Shown here: positions 1-8,934 of the stretch, in pieces
Position numbering within the stretch: position 1 is the stretch's first letter
Layout of the letters: every line of letters begins with the position of its first letter
From: Halopseudomonas pelagia CL-AP6
GTDB taxonomy: Bacteria > Pseudomonadota > Gammaproteobacteria > Pseudomonadales > Pseudomonadaceae
Length of the DNA stretch: 64,000 nucleotides
Reading direction: 5' to 3'
NCBI RefSeq assembly: GCF_000410875.1
Contig: NZ_AROI01000009.1
Span: 1 to 64,000 of the forward strand
Made by a program: the position numbers and the translations under genes
Notes under the pieces: generated by a model
The model's database searches: none
What the model saw: only the letters and a program-made list of their open reading frames with translations
Told to the model about the DNA's origin: nothing

Positions 1-68
1 TTTTGGGGTGGGGTGTCCTTCGCCTATTCCCACGCCCCCAGTTCAAACAATCGCTGGCCCATACCTCC

Positions 69-96
69 CGTCATTCCCGCCTGCGCGGGAATGACG
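69..96. repeat. dRS3-like palindromic repeat, copy 1
   Basis: Perfect 12-bp inverted arms around a 4-base loop, with the core ATTCCC-N8-GGGAAT at 73-92. This core matches the Neisseria dRS3 pattern, and related 'attcccg...cgggaat' elements are scattered in many proteobacteria. The first 251 bases contain no convincing gene. They hold this element and a second copy in opposite orientation at 188-207. Confidence 0.7.
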
Positions 97-187
97 AGTT
101 AAGTGGGAAGTGGTTTGGGAGGTTGGGGTTGCGATGTATCTACACAGCCTTGGTAGAAACGCATCTGGCCATATACACACTCTCGTC

Positions 188-207
188 ATTCCCGCGCAGG
201 CGGGAAT
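188..207. repeat. dRS3-like palindromic repeat, copy 2 (inverted)
   Basis: The 20-base core is the exact reverse complement of the core at 73-92, so the two copies form a long inverted repeat about 95 bases apart. The left flank (cgtc) is shared with copy 1. The right flank differs (ccaag instead of gacg), the usual variation of these dispersed elements. Confidence 0.7.
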
Positions 208-251
208 CCAAGCGGACTCTGGTTAGATGTACCTAGCCCGTCCTCAATTAC

Positions 252-1604
252 CTACCGTCGCGCCTTCTTCAACGTCTCAGCAATCATAAACGCTAACTCC
301 AGCGACTGGTCCGCATTCAGCCGCGGATCACAGTGGGTGTGGTAGCGGTCGGACAATCCGGCTTCGGTTACTGGGGTGGCGCCGCCGATGCATTCGGTGA
401 CGTTCTGGCCGGTCATTTCGATATGGATGCCGCCGGCCCAGGTGCCTTCTGCCTGGTGCACGGCGAAGAACTGTTCCACTTCCTTGAGAATGCTGGCGAA
501 GTCGCGGGTTTTGTAGCCGCTGGAGGCTTTGATGGTGTTGCCGTGCATGGGGTCGGAGCTCCAGAGCACCTGTTTGCCTTCGCGCTCGATGGCGCGCACC
601 AGCTGCGGCATATGCGCTTCGACTTTGTCAGCGCCCATGCGCACGATCAGGTTCAGGCGGCCGGGGTCGTTCTCTGGGTTGAGTACGTCGATCAGCCGCA
701 GTAATTCGTCTGGATCGGTGGTGGGGCCGGTTTTGACGCCGATGGGGTTGTTGATGCCGCGCATGAATTCTACGTGGGCGCCGCCGGGCTGGCGGGTACG
801 GTCGCCGATCCAGAGCATGTGCGCGGAGCAGTCGTACCATTCGCCGGTGAGGCTGTCCTGGCGCGTGAAGGCCTGTTCGTAGTTCAGCAGCAGCGCTTCA
901 TGGGCGGTGAAGAAGGCCGTTTCACGCAGTTGCGCGCTGTGTTCCAGGTCGACGCCGCAGGCGCGCATAAAGGCCAGGCTTTCGTCGATGCGGCTGGCTA
1001 GATGCTCAAAGCGGTGGCTGGTGGCGGAGTTGGCGATGAAGTCCAGGTTCCACTGGTGGACCTTGTCCAGGCTAGCGAAGCCGCCGGAGGCAAAGGCGCG
1101 CAGCAGGTTGAGGGTGGCGGTGGCCTGATGGTAGGCCATCAGCAGGCGTTGTGGATCGGGCGTACGGCCAGCGGCTTCGAAAGCGATATTGTTGATGATG
1201 TCGCCGCGGTAGGCGGGCAGGGTCAGGTCACCCTGGGTTTCATCATCGGCGGAGCGGGGCTTGGCGAACTGCCCGGCCATGCGCCCGACTTTGACCACCG
1301 GGCAACTGGCGGCAAAGGTCATGACCACGGCCATTTGCAGCAGTACCTTGAAGGTGTCGCGAATTTTGGGTGCAGAGAACTCGGCGAAGCTTTCGGCGCA
1401 ATCGCCGCCTTGTAGCAGGAAGGCGCGGCCCTGGGTGACTTCGGCAAACTGGCGGCGCAATTCGCGCGCTTCGCCGGCAAATACCAGTGGCGGATAGCTG
1501 GCCAGCGTGCGCTCTACTTGTGCCAGAGCGTTGGCATCAGCATATGCAGGCTGTTGAATGACGGGCTTGCTGCGCCAGCTATCGGGGGTCCAAGGTGCGG
1601 TCAT
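252..1604 (-). CDS. 3-deoxy-7-phosphoheptulonate (DAHP) synthase, class II
   Basis: First step of the shikimate pathway: condenses phosphoenolpyruvate and erythrose 4-phosphate to DAHP in the cytosol. The protein is 450 aa, the normal size for the class II (plant-like, AroA-II) family. Visible family signatures are QGGDCAES near residue 65 (metal-binding Cys69), [14 protein letters not shown] near 105-118, the [12 protein letters not shown] stretch, SSDPMHGNT, and [17 protein letters not shown] near the C terminus, which carries metal ligands. It is a single gene, divergent from the spermidine-synthase-like gene. Pseudomonads also have class I isozymes, so this copy could serve general or specialised aromatic synthesis. 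No phenazine genes lie nearby. Confidence 0.93.
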   Translation of the reverse strand: MTAPWTPDSWRSKPVIQQPAYADANALAQVERTLASYPPLVFAGEARELRRQFAEVTQGRAFLLQGGDCAESFAEFSAPKIRDTFKVLLQMAVVMTFAASCPVVKVGRMAGQFAKPRSADDETQGDLTLPAYRGDIINNIAFEAAGRTPDPQRLLMAYHQATATLNLLRAFASGGFASLDKVHQWNLDFIANSATSHRFEHLASRIDESLAFMRACGVDLEHSAQLRETAFFTAHEALLLNYEQAFTRQDSLTGEWYDCSAHMLWIGDRTRQPGGAHVEFMRGINNPIGVKTGPTTDPDELLRLIDVLNPENDPGRLNLIVRMGADKVEAHMPQLVRAIEREGKQVLWSSDPMHGNTIKASSGYKTRDFASILKEVEQFFAVHQAEGTWAGGIHIEMTGQNVTECIGGATPVTEAGLSDRYHTHCDPRLNADQSLELAFMIAETLKKARR

Positions 1605-1652
1605 GGGATCTCTTGAATTGGGTGTTGAAGTGCTCCAATGGTACTCTGAGTC

Positions 1653-2492
1653 ATGACATTCAGACAGCCCATCCCTTTTTTCAAGCGTGTTTTAAGCGCT
1701 TTGAGGCCTTTTTCGATGAGTAAAGAAGAGAGCCTGCTCGAAGCTATCCGCGACGACTATGGCGTACTACGTGTGACCGAGACGGAGGGTTATCGCTTTT
1801 TGTATTTTGGCGAGCAAACCGAGCAAAGTTGCTGCTTTGAGGCGGACCCGGCGTGGTTGGAGTACGACTACACGCGGGCTATGTTGCTGGCGCTGTATTG
1901 GCAGAGCAAGCCGCGACAGGTGACCTTGCTAGGTCTGGGCGGCGGCAGCCTGACCAACTGCCTGCTGAAGCATTTCGAGCCGCAGCGCTTGACCGCTGTG
2001 GAGTTGCGCCCGGCAGTCGTGGATGCGGGGCGCAAATGGCTGGGGTTGAGCGAAGATCCGCGGCTGGAGATCAAGATAGGCTGTGCCGAGCAGTATATTA
2101 AGGACGCGCCGGCCAGTTGTGATTTGCTGTTTGTTGACTTGTATATGGAAGGCGGTATTTCGCGATTACAACTGCAGGCCGAGTTCTTCCAGCGTTGCCA
2201 CCGGGCGCTGCGGCCCGGCGGGCTGCTGGTGATTAATCAATGGCAGTTGGGTACCACGGGCAACCCTTATGCGGGGCGCATGTTGGAGCAGTTGTTTGGC
2301 GACAAGTATCTGCAGGTGCCGGTGGAAGAGGGCAATATTCTGCTGTTCATACCGGCCAGCGGGCAGTTGTTTCTGGAAAAACTGGCGTTGCGCAATTGGG
2401 CTGATGATCTGGAACCGCGCTTGGGCTATTCACTGCGGCCCTACATCGAGGCGCTACGCCGGGCGAGCGAAGCGCCTGCTATTGAGTCCTGA
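1653..2492 (+). CDS. Spermidine synthase-like methyltransferase-fold protein
   Basis: 279 aa with a Rossmann core. [14 protein letters not shown] (about residues 92-105) is the nucleotide-binding glycine loop, [14 protein letters not shown] follows, then [11 protein letters not shown] in the acidic catalytic region and [11 protein letters not shown]. The pattern is that of the SpeE-like proteins of Pseudomonas rather than classical SpeE, and no SpeD partner is adjacent, so polyamine synthesis is not shown. An internal ATG at 1716 has a TTGAGG ribosome-binding-like sequence 9 bases upstream and may be the true start, giving 258 aa. Confidence 0.75.
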   Translation: MTFRQPIPFFKRVLSALRPFSMSKEESLLEAIRDDYGVLRVTETEGYRFLYFGEQTEQSCCFEADPAWLEYDYTRAMLLALYWQSKPRQVTLLGLGGGSLTNCLLKHFEPQRLTAVELRPAVVDAGRKWLGLSEDPRLEIKIGCAEQYIKDAPASCDLLFVDLYMEGGISRLQLQAEFFQRCHRALRPGGLLVINQWQLGTTGNPYAGRMLEQLFGDKYLQVPVEEGNILLFIPASGQLFLEKLALRNWADDLEPRLGYSLRPYIEALRRASEAPAIES

Positions 2493-2513
2493 TCACGAGA
2501 ACCTGGGATAGGC

Positions 2514-3353
2514 TCAGCCGCGGGCGACGGGCCGCTGCGGGTCGGTAATCCATTCGCTCCAGGAACCGGCGTACAACCTGGGTTCTGGCAGCCCGGCCTC
2601 GATTGCGGCAAGAATGGTGTGGCAGGCGGTCACGCCTGAGCCGCAATACACCACCCGTTCTTGTTCGCTGCGGCTCAAGGGCGCGAAGCGCTCTGCCAGT
2701 TGTTGCGGACTCAACCAATGCCCGTCGGCGCCGACGTTGTCTGCGCAGGGCAGGTTGACCGCGCCAGGGATATGCCCGGCGACTGGGTCCAGGGGTTCTA
2801 CTTCACCGCGAAAGCGCGCCGGGCCACGGGCGTCAAGCAATTGCATTGCAGGGTCGTCAAGGCGCTGCATGATTTCTGCGGCCTCTATCAGCTTGCTGTT
2901 GTCCGGTTGGCCGCTAAAGTTGCCCTCGGCGATCGGGCGCGGCGTTTCCTGGCTGATGGGCAGGCCCGCCTGGATCCAGGCTTGCAAACCACCGTCTAGC
3001 ACCTTGACCTGGGTATGGCCTAGCCAGCGCAGTAACCACCATAGGCGGGCAGCGAACAGCCCTGCGCCGTCGTCATAGACTACCACCTGATCGGCGTTGT
3101 TCAGCCCTGCACGCTGCAGGCGGGCTTGGAGTACCCCTGGTGCGGGCAGTGGGTGGCGCCCGGTGGTGCCGGGGACGACTCTGGCAGACAGATCGTCGTC
3201 CAGGTGCAGGTAGCGCGCACCGGGAATATGCCCGGCGGCGAAGTCGAAGCGGCCCTGTTGCGGATGGTCGAGAGAGAAGCGGGTGTCGAGCAGGCACAGC
3301 TGTGGCGTATCAAGCAAACCAGCCAAGGTGTGAACATCGATAAGCTGGGACAT
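2514..3353 (-). CDS. sseA: 3-mercaptopyruvate / thiosulfate sulfurtransferase (two rhodanese domains)
   Basis: Moves sulfane sulfur from 3-mercaptopyruvate (or thiosulfate) to a thiol acceptor through a cysteine persulfide. 279 aa with two tandem rhodanese domains. The N-terminal inactive copy carries FAAGHIPGARYLHLDDDL and the C-terminal copy carries VAGHIPGAVNLP. The active loop is CGSGVTAC with Cys237; CGSGVT is the form typical of mercaptopyruvate sulfurtransferases rather than rhodaneses. The start at 3353 is chosen because GGGAG lies 8 bases upstream. A longer frame to 3401 lacks a better site. The gene is convergent with the upstream spermidine-synthase-like gene. Confidence 0.88.
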   Translation of the reverse strand: MSQLIDVHTLAGLLDTPQLCLLDTRFSLDHPQQGRFDFAAGHIPGARYLHLDDDLSARVVPGTTGRHPLPAPGVLQARLQRAGLNNADQVVVYDDGAGLFAARLWWLLRWLGHTQVKVLDGGLQAWIQAGLPISQETPRPIAEGNFSGQPDNSKLIEAAEIMQRLDDPAMQLLDARGPARFRGEVEPLDPVAGHIPGAVNLPCADNVGADGHWLSPQQLAERFAPLSRSEQERVVYCGSGVTACHTILAAIEAGLPEPRLYAGSWSEWITDPQRPVARG

Positions 3354-3519
3354 GGTCTGTCTCCCGAAGGCAGGTGATCTTGCAGTGTAGCGACCCAGCA
3401 TGCCGGGGAAAAGCGAGTTGGTCCCGACTCTGGCGGACCTGTCCTCTGGCGTATCCGGCCAGGCTGGCTATGCTGGCAGCACTCTACCGACAACACTCTA
3501 CCAACAACAGGGAGCGATT

Positions 3520-4707
3520 ATGTCTGGCCCGCTGAACTCACTGAAGGTGCTGGATTTTTCCACGCTGCTGCCCGGCCCCTTTGCCTCATTGATGCTCGCC
3601 GATATGGGCGCCGAGGTGCTACGGGTCGAGTCGCCTGGGCGGGCGGACATGGTGCGTATGCTGCCACCGCATGTGGATGGGGTGTCGACTAGCCATGCTT
3701 ATCTGAACCGCAACAAGGATTCCATCGGCCTGAATCTCAAGACGCCGGAGGCGCAGGCCATCGTGCGGGGACTGATCGCTGAGTACGATATTGTTATCGA
3801 GCAGTTTCGCCCCGGCGTGATGGACAAGTTGGGCGTGGGTTACGAGGCGCTCAAGGCGGTGAATCCGCAGCTGATTTATGTCTCTATCAGCGGGTATGGT
3901 CAGACCGGCCCCTACCGGGATAGAGCCGGTCACGACATCAATTATCTGGCGTTGTCCGGGTTGGCCAGCTATACCGGCCGGCGCGCCAGCGGGCCGGTGC
4001 CACCAGGCGTGCAAGTGGCGGATGTGGCGGGAGGCTCGCTGCATGCGGTGGCCGGTTTGCTGGCAGCAGTGATTCACCGGCAGCAGACCGGCGAGGGGCA
4101 GCATGTGGACATCAGCATGACTGACTGCGTGTTCAGCCTGAATGCGATGGCGGGTGCGGCCTGCCTGGCGGCTGGCGAGGAGCCGGCGCTGGAGTCGACG
4201 CTGCTGAACGGTGGAAGCTTTTACGATTACTACCAGACGCGGGACGGCCGCTGGATGGCGGTGGGCAGTCTGGAACCCCAGTTTATGCAGCAGCTTTGCG
4301 CCCTGTTGGGCTGCCCGGAGCTGGCAGCAAAGGGTTTGTCGCCGTTAATGGCTGATCGCGCGCTGGTAAAAGAGACGCTGACGCAGGCTTTCGCCGGCGA
4401 AGATTTTGCCCATTGGCAGGAGCGGTTTTCCGGCATAGACGCCTGCGTGGAGCCGGTGTTGAACCTGTCCGAAGCGGTTGAACATCCGCAATTGCGCGCG
4501 CGTGGCCTGGTACAGCCGGTACCCTTGCCGGGTACTGACCGCAGCCAGCAGCAGATGGCCTGCCCGATTATGTTTGGCAGTGGCCTGGCCGCGCCCAGGC
4601 ATATAGGCAAACAAGTGGGGGAAGACACTCTACAGGTACTGCGCGGCCTGGGGTTGAGTGAGGCGCAGATAGAAGGGCTGCGCGCGGCTGGCGCGATCAG
4701 TTTATAG
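3520..4707 (+). CDS. Class III (CaiB/BaiF family) acyl-CoA transferase
   Basis: Transfers CoA between carboxylic acids through an aspartyl-CoA thioester. 395 aa, the usual family size. The N terminus LKVLDFSTLLPGPFASLMLADMGAEVLRVE is the family signature (shown here in two parts: LKVLDFSTLLPGP and LADMGAEVLRVE). GHDINYLALSG contains the expected nucleophilic Asp139. The substrate cannot be read from sequence; alpha-methylacyl-CoA racemase is in the same family and is a possible alternative. The start at 3520 is chosen for the AGGGAG site just upstream. Reading frames extending to 3400 overlap the divergent sulfurtransferase. Confidence 0.85.
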   Translation: MSGPLNSLKVLDFSTLLPGPFASLMLADMGAEVLRVESPGRADMVRMLPPHVDGVSTSHAYLNRNKDSIGLNLKTPEAQAIVRGLIAEYDIVIEQFRPGVMDKLGVGYEALKAVNPQLIYVSISGYGQTGPYRDRAGHDINYLALSGLASYTGRRASGPVPPGVQVADVAGGSLHAVAGLLAAVIHRQQTGEGQHVDISMTDCVFSLNAMAGAACLAAGEEPALESTLLNGGSFYDYYQTRDGRWMAVGSLEPQFMQQLCALLGCPELAAKGLSPLMADRALVKETLTQAFAGEDFAHWQERFSGIDACVEPVLNLSEAVEHPQLRARGLVQPVPLPGTDRSQQQMACPIMFGSGLAAPRHIGKQVGEDTLQVLRGLGLSEAQIEGLRAAGAISL

Positions 4708-4780
4708 CTGTAGCGGCGGGAGTCAGGCGGCCGGCCTGTGCTATGTTCTGGCAAACGCATGGTAGCAAGGAAAGGCATTG

Positions 4781-6067
4781 ATGACGGAATACGCTGGCGA
4801 GATCCCGGGACTGCTGGTGGCTATGGCGGTTGGCCTGATCATTGGTTTTGAGCGCGGCTGGCAGAATCAGAATAACGGGCGCGAAAGAGCGGCTGGCAGC
4901 AAGGTTGAGGAAGGGATGGCTGTCACCGGCATTCGCACCTTTGCGTTGCTCGGCTTGCTTGGTGGTGTTGCTGCCAGGTTGAGTACTGCTGGCTCGGTCT
5001 GGGTACTGCCGGCTGTGTTGCTTGGCGTTGCGGTGATGCTGGTGGTGGGTTATCTGCAAACGGTTCGCGCTACCGGTGATATAGGTGCGACCACCGAGGT
5101 GGCCGCGCTACTGGCCTGTGCCCTGGGTGCGATGGCGGTACTGGGCATGCCGCTTGAGGCGGTGATCGCGGCGGTGGCGGTAGCGGTGTTGCTGGGTTTC
5201 AAACAGGAGATTCACGGGGCATTGCGCAAGCTGTCCCGGCATGAATTGACCGCCTCGCTACAGCTACTGGTAATCATGCTGGTGGTGCTGCCGTTGTTGC
5301 CGAACGAGGCGATGGGCCCATGGGACAGCCTTAATCCACGGGTGATCGGCTGGCTGGTCCTGTTGGTGGCAGGAATCGGTTTTATTGGCTATTTCGCGGT
5401 GCGTATTCTCGGTGATCGGGTGGGCCTGACGCTGACCGCTTTTCTGGGTGGGCTGGCATCGAGCACGGCACTGACGCTGAGTTTCTCGCGGATGTCGGCC
5501 AGGGATAGGCGGCGCCAGGCATTGCTGGGCGCCGGGATCGCGCTGGCCTGCGGAACCATGGCGCCACGCGTGCTGGCCGAGGTGGCGATAGTCAATCGTG
5601 ATCTGTTCATGCCGCTGTTGCCCGGCATGCTGTTGCTGGGAGCTATTCCGCTGGTCGCGATGGGTGTGATTCTGTGGCGCTTCAAGGGCGGTGAGGTTGA
5701 ACACCAGCCGGTCATGAGTAATCCGCTGGAGTTGAAGTCGGCGTTGCTTATCGCGGCAGCCCTGGCGGCGGTATTCGTGATGTCGAATGCGGCGCAGGAC
5801 TGGTTCGGAGACAAGGGCGTCTACGGGCTGGCGATCCTCTCGGGTATTGCCGATGTAGACGCCATCACCCTGGCCCTGGCGAACCAGGCGAACGATGGCC
5901 TTGCCGATACGGTGGCTGCGCGCGGGATTTTGCTGGCCTCGCTGACCAATACCCTGGTCAAGGCGGGCATTGTGCTATTCGTTGGTGGCTGGTCGCTGGC
6001 GCGCTGGGCCAGCAGCATTCTGCTGCTGGCGGTGGCTGCCGGAGCCACTGGCTGGTTGTGGATCTAA
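4781..6067 (+). CDS. MgtC/SapB-DUF4010 family inner-membrane protein
   Basis: 428 aa and almost wholly hydrophobic, about 11-12 predicted helices. The N-terminal third has the MgtC/SapB pattern (VGLIIGFERGWQ followed by TGIRTFALLGLLGG). The rest matches the DUF4010 arrangement, with RVGLTLTAFLGGLASSTALT and SGIADVDAITLALANQA. The two parts are commonly fused in proteobacteria. Function is not established: MgtC proteins regulate Mg2+-stress physiology, and DUF4010 looks transporter-like. AAGGAAAGG lies 5-6 bases upstream of the ATG; a TTG one codon earlier is less likely. Confidence 0.82.
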   Translation: MTEYAGEIPGLLVAMAVGLIIGFERGWQNQNNGRERAAGSKVEEGMAVTGIRTFALLGLLGGVAARLSTAGSVWVLPAVLLGVAVMLVVGYLQTVRATGDIGATTEVAALLACALGAMAVLGMPLEAVIAAVAVAVLLGFKQEIHGALRKLSRHELTASLQLLVIMLVVLPLLPNEAMGPWDSLNPRVIGWLVLLVAGIGFIGYFAVRILGDRVGLTLTAFLGGLASSTALTLSFSRMSARDRRRQALLGAGIALACGTMAPRVLAEVAIVNRDLFMPLLPGMLLLGAIPLVAMGVILWRFKGGEVEHQPVMSNPLELKSALLIAAALAAVFVMSNAAQDWFGDKGVYGLAILSGIADVDAITLALANQANDGLADTVAARGILLASLTNTLVKAGIVLFVGGWSLARWASSILLLAVAAGATGWLWI

Positions 6068-6085
6068 TCAACTACTGAGCCTTGG

Positions 6086-6111
6086 CGGATGCTGCGCCGG
6101 CGCAGCATCCG
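6086..6111. terminator. 26-bp perfect palindrome after the MgtC/DUF4010 gene
   Basis: Arms of 13 bases (CGGATGCTGCGCC and its complement) meet with no spacer, 19 bases after the stop codon. As RNA this would form a strong GC-rich hairpin. A T-run follows only at 6126-6132, so it is a weak or factor-assisted terminator, or an mRNA-stabilising structure. It lies between two genes on the same strand. Confidence 0.5.
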
Positions 6112-6200
6112 ACCAGCGGCCCTGCGGTTTTTCTGCAGCTGGCCGATAACCACTCATTACCCGTAGATCCTTGCAGTGGGTAACCATTAACGGGAGAGCT

Positions 6201-7313
6201 ATGGCCATGACTCAATTCAATTCCATCACGCCAGGCATGGTGCGGCAGAACGCATCAGCGGCCAATGGCATGCCGCGTCTTGATCCCCAGCAAACGCTGG
6301 CCAACCGGTTGGCAGAACGGCTGGGGCTGGACAAGGGCAGCTTGAACGGTAAGGCCGATGACTTTGCGCCGGCCAAGGTGGCGGAACGCATCCTCGGTTT
6401 TATTGGTGGGCGGCTCGAGTCGCAGAAAGCGTCAGGTGCCGACACTACTCAGTTACAGAAAATGTATGACCAGGCCGCCAAGGGCGTGGAGCAGGGTTTC
6501 AAAGAGGCGCGCAAGATTCTCGACGGTATGGGCGTGCTGGCGGGCAATATCGCTGCGGATATCGACCAGACTTACGATCTGATTCAGTCCGGTCTGGCGG
6601 ATATAGCCGAGCGCCTGCTGCCCCAGCCCGCAGAGCAAACACCGGCGCTGTCGGCTAATGCCAGCCGCCTTGAGGCCCAGTCCCAGACCTTTGATCTGTC
6701 TGTGACTACCCGTGAGGGCGACAAGCTGCGGATCAGCGTTGCTCAGGCCTCTGCGAGCATGAGCAACAGCCAGGTGGATACTGGCGGCAACCGAGTGCAG
6801 GGTGAGCGTATTCAGGTGGGGGGTTGGCAGGTCGATATCGAGGGCGATCTGAATGATCAGGAGCGCGAGGCGCTGAACGCATTGCTCGGCCAGGTTCAGG
6901 AACTCGCAGACGCGTTTTATTCAGGCGATTATGCGGGCGCCTTTGACCGTGCTCTGGAACTCAATCTGGATGGCAGTCAGTTGGCCTCCATGTCGTTGAA
7001 CCTGACCCAGACCAGCATGCGCCAGGTGAGCGAAACCTACGGGCGGGTCGCTGGCCAGGATACACCGTCGAGTGCCGTCAACAGTGACTTACGCGATTAC
7101 GCTGCGGGTTTGCTGGAGGCAATGCGGCAGTCGAATGAATTGACCTCATCACCCAGCGATCTGCTGCGTGATCTGCTCAAAGGTGGTTTTGCCATGGATG
7201 AGCGCTTTGATCAAGGCCGTCTGGATAAGGCCATGAGTCTGAATGACTTATTGCTCGAAGGGCTTAAGGGGCAGGTTGAACAACCTGCAGAGCAGGCAAA
7301 AACCAGCGAGTAA
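6201..7313 (+). CDS. DUF5610 domain-containing protein
   Basis: 370 aa, soluble, no signal peptide or membrane segment. Residues about 25-130 (from DPQQTLANRLAERLGL to the IDQTYDLIQSGLADI stretch) match the DUF5610 type domain seen in pseudomonads. The middle (about 160-235) has a beta-rich region with a repeated GGW/DIEGDL pattern, and the C terminus is helical. A flagellar or surface role has been suggested for similar proteins, but nothing in the neighbourhood supports it. GGGAGA precedes the ATG at 6201; the ATG two codons later is an alternative. Confidence 0.65.
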   Translation: MAMTQFNSITPGMVRQNASAANGMPRLDPQQTLANRLAERLGLDKGSLNGKADDFAPAKVAERILGFIGGRLESQKASGADTTQLQKMYDQAAKGVEQGFKEARKILDGMGVLAGNIAADIDQTYDLIQSGLADIAERLLPQPAEQTPALSANASRLEAQSQTFDLSVTTREGDKLRISVAQASASMSNSQVDTGGNRVQGERIQVGGWQVDIEGDLNDQEREALNALLGQVQELADAFYSGDYAGAFDRALELNLDGSQLASMSLNLTQTSMRQVSETYGRVAGQDTPSSAVNSDLRDYAAGLLEAMRQSNELTSSPSDLLRDLLKGGFAMDERFDQGRLDKAMSLNDLLLEGLKGQVEQPAEQAKTSE

Positions 7314-7346
7314 TCCTTCAATATCCGGCGTCAGAGATCCGGCAAC

Positions 7347-7835
7347 TCAGCTATGAAAGGCCTGCTGGCCGGTAAAATGCAGCAGGTTGCCGCAACGCCG
7401 GCATTGATACTGCCGGCCGCGCTGCACCCAGGCATGCCGTTGCGGTGTGAAGTGCACCTCCGCCGGACAGCCGCAGCGGTAGTAATAGCGGGTGCCGCGG
7501 CGTTTAACCGGGTAGTCGTGGCAGCGCTGCGCCGGCAGTTCAAACAGCTCGGTCATGATGCTTTGCCATTCCACGCCGTGGGGGCGAATACGCGCGCCGA
7601 ATAGCTGATCGGCGATCAGATGGGCGGCTTCGTGGGGTACGGTCTGCAGTAGAAAGTCATCGCTATGATCACGGTACATTTGCCCATTGAAGCGCAACAG
7701 ATTACGCCCAAGGTAGGCCACCCCGGCACGCTGGCCGCGCAGATCAAGATCCACACGCGGGCGCGGAAACCGGCGATTGAAGCGGGTTTCCGCCAGTTGG
7801 TAGCAATATTCGAGGCGCGCCATGAGTTTATCCAT
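7347..7835 (-). CDS. sprT: SprT family zinc metalloprotease
   Basis: 162 aa, typical SprT size. HEAAH at residues 68-72 is the zinc-binding, catalytic HExxH motif (third ligand probably in the HGVEW block at 86-90). The C-terminal part carries a zinc ribbon with YYYRCGC and QCRRCGN, the SprT/Spartan arrangement. Its substrate in bacteria is not firmly known; eukaryotic relatives cut DNA-protein crosslinks. It is convergent with the DUF5610 gene, and no terminator is evident in the short gap. Confidence 0.9.
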   Translation of the reverse strand: MDKLMARLEYCYQLAETRFNRRFPRPRVDLDLRGQRAGVAYLGRNLLRFNGQMYRDHSDDFLLQTVPHEAAHLIADQLFGARIRPHGVEWQSIMTELFELPAQRCHDYPVKRRGTRYYYRCGCPAEVHFTPQRHAWVQRGRQYQCRRCGNLLHFTGQQAFHS

Positions 7836-7902
7836 CAGCGCAGTATAAAGCGCGACAGGCTGAGGGAGAAACCGGGTAAGGGGCTGTAACGCCTATTGTT
7901 GG

Positions 7903-8370
7903 TCAGAAAATGCCGGCCTCAAGCCCTGCCGCCATGGTCAGCCCCAGTTCCTGCGCCTGATCGATAAACAGATCCTGCCAATCGCCTTTGAAGACCACCG
8001 GCTCCTGCGCCCATTGCCAACGCAAACCGGTCACGATGGATTGCACGGCGCGGCGGGTGCCGGTGCCGTCCAGGCCAGCGCGGATATACAAGGCGCAGGG
8101 CAGGCCCTGCTTTTCCTCAAGTACCGGATAGTAGCAGCGGTCAAAAAAATCCTTCAGCGCGCCGCTCATGTAGCCCAGATTCTCGGTGGTGCCGAGAATA
8201 ATCGCGTCGGCTTGCAGTACATCTTCGGGCTGCGCCTCCAGCGGCGGCTTCCACGTTACAGTCACGCCCTGAATATCCGGGTGGCTGGCACCTTCGATCA
8301 CGGCGTTAACCAGGCGGCGGGTATTGTCCGAAGGGGCGTGGGCCACGATCAGTAGTTGCTTGTTGGGCAT
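7903..8370 (-). CDS. Flavodoxin-fold NAD(P)H-dependent oxidoreductase
   Basis: 155 aa. The N terminus KQLLIVAHAPSDNTRRLVNAV is an FMN phosphate-binding loop of the flavodoxin type (part shown), followed by ADAIILGTTENLGYMSGALKDFFD-type sequence, whose GYMSGALKDFFDR segment is diagnostic of flavodoxin/FMN-reductase proteins. Likely a cytosolic FMN-binding electron carrier or quinone reductase; the substrate cannot be read. The small membrane gene at 8412 lies 41 bases upstream on the same strand and may be co-transcribed. Confidence 0.75.
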   Translation of the reverse strand: MPNKQLLIVAHAPSDNTRRLVNAVIEGASHPDIQGVTVTWKPPLEAQPEDVLQADAIILGTTENLGYMSGALKDFFDRCYYPVLEEKQGLPCALYIRAGLDGTGTRRAVQSIVTGLRWQWAQEPVVFKGDWQDLFIDQAQELGLTMAAGLEAGIF

Positions 8371-8411
8371 GTTGTTCTCCCTGACGCTGCTGGATGTGCT
8401 GCTCGTGATTG

Positions 8412-8702
8412 CTATTTGCGATTGCCCCAGACCTTAGCGATAGCGCGCTCGCTGCCGAGCCAGGCAACGATGATGGCGAAAAGCCCGACCAGACCAAAGA
8501 TGCAGATAGGAATGAACACCGCGATATCGATATCTTTCGGCATGAAGATCGCCAGAGCGCTGGCCAGCCCGAGAAATAGCAGGCCGACGACCCAGAGAAT
8601 AAGTCGCGCTCGGGGTGTATAGGTGTAGGCCTGGTCGCCGCCTTCAAGCGGGCTTAGCAAGGGTGAAAACAGGCGGCGAGCGACATTTTTCGGGCTGGGC
8701 AT
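8412..8702 (-). CDS. Small hypothetical membrane protein (two helices)
   Basis: 96 aa. A basic N terminus (about 30 residues) precedes two hydrophobic helices at about 34-53 and 59-83 (LILWVVGLLFLGLASALAI; IAVFIPICIFGLVGLFAIIV). The C-terminal tail ends KVWGNRK. No family recognised. It is followed on the same strand by the flavodoxin-fold gene. The 232 bases upstream (8703-8934), shared with the divergent MFS gene, show no motif I can name. Confidence 0.6.
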   Translation of the reverse strand: MPSPKNVARRLFSPLLSPLEGGDQAYTYTPRARLILWVVGLLFLGLASALAIFMPKDIDIAVFIPICIFGLVGLFAIIVAWLGSERAIAKVWGNRK

Positions 8703-8934
8703 GGCGGGGTCCGTAATGCAGATGGGGCGGTTGAGGTTGCGGCCAGTGTAACGCCTGAAAGCGGCCGCGTTGAAGTGTTGTTAAACCGATTGTGGCTGGT
8801 AGCTGCCGGCTCGATGGGGTATGGTTTTTCTATAACAGTCAGAAATACCTGCTTTTTTGGTCGGCTTCGACCATCAGTTCTACTTTGCACCCGCCCTGTC
8901 TGGAACCGATAGCAACCCATAAGGATTCGGCTCC

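Noticed and set aside
3-236. Open frame over the first 236 bases
   Set aside because: It reads through both palindromic repeats, no ribosome binding site, and the peptide is low-complexity with the repeat-derived HSRLRGND and FPRRRESK motifs.
333-1497. Several long plus-strand frames opposite the DAHP synthase
   Set aside because: They mirror the real gene's codon structure (GC-rich antisense frames), have no ribosome binding sites and no family.
6201-7313. Flagellar motor protein
   Set aside because: Only a domain-of-unknown-function label fits; no flagellar genes are nearby.
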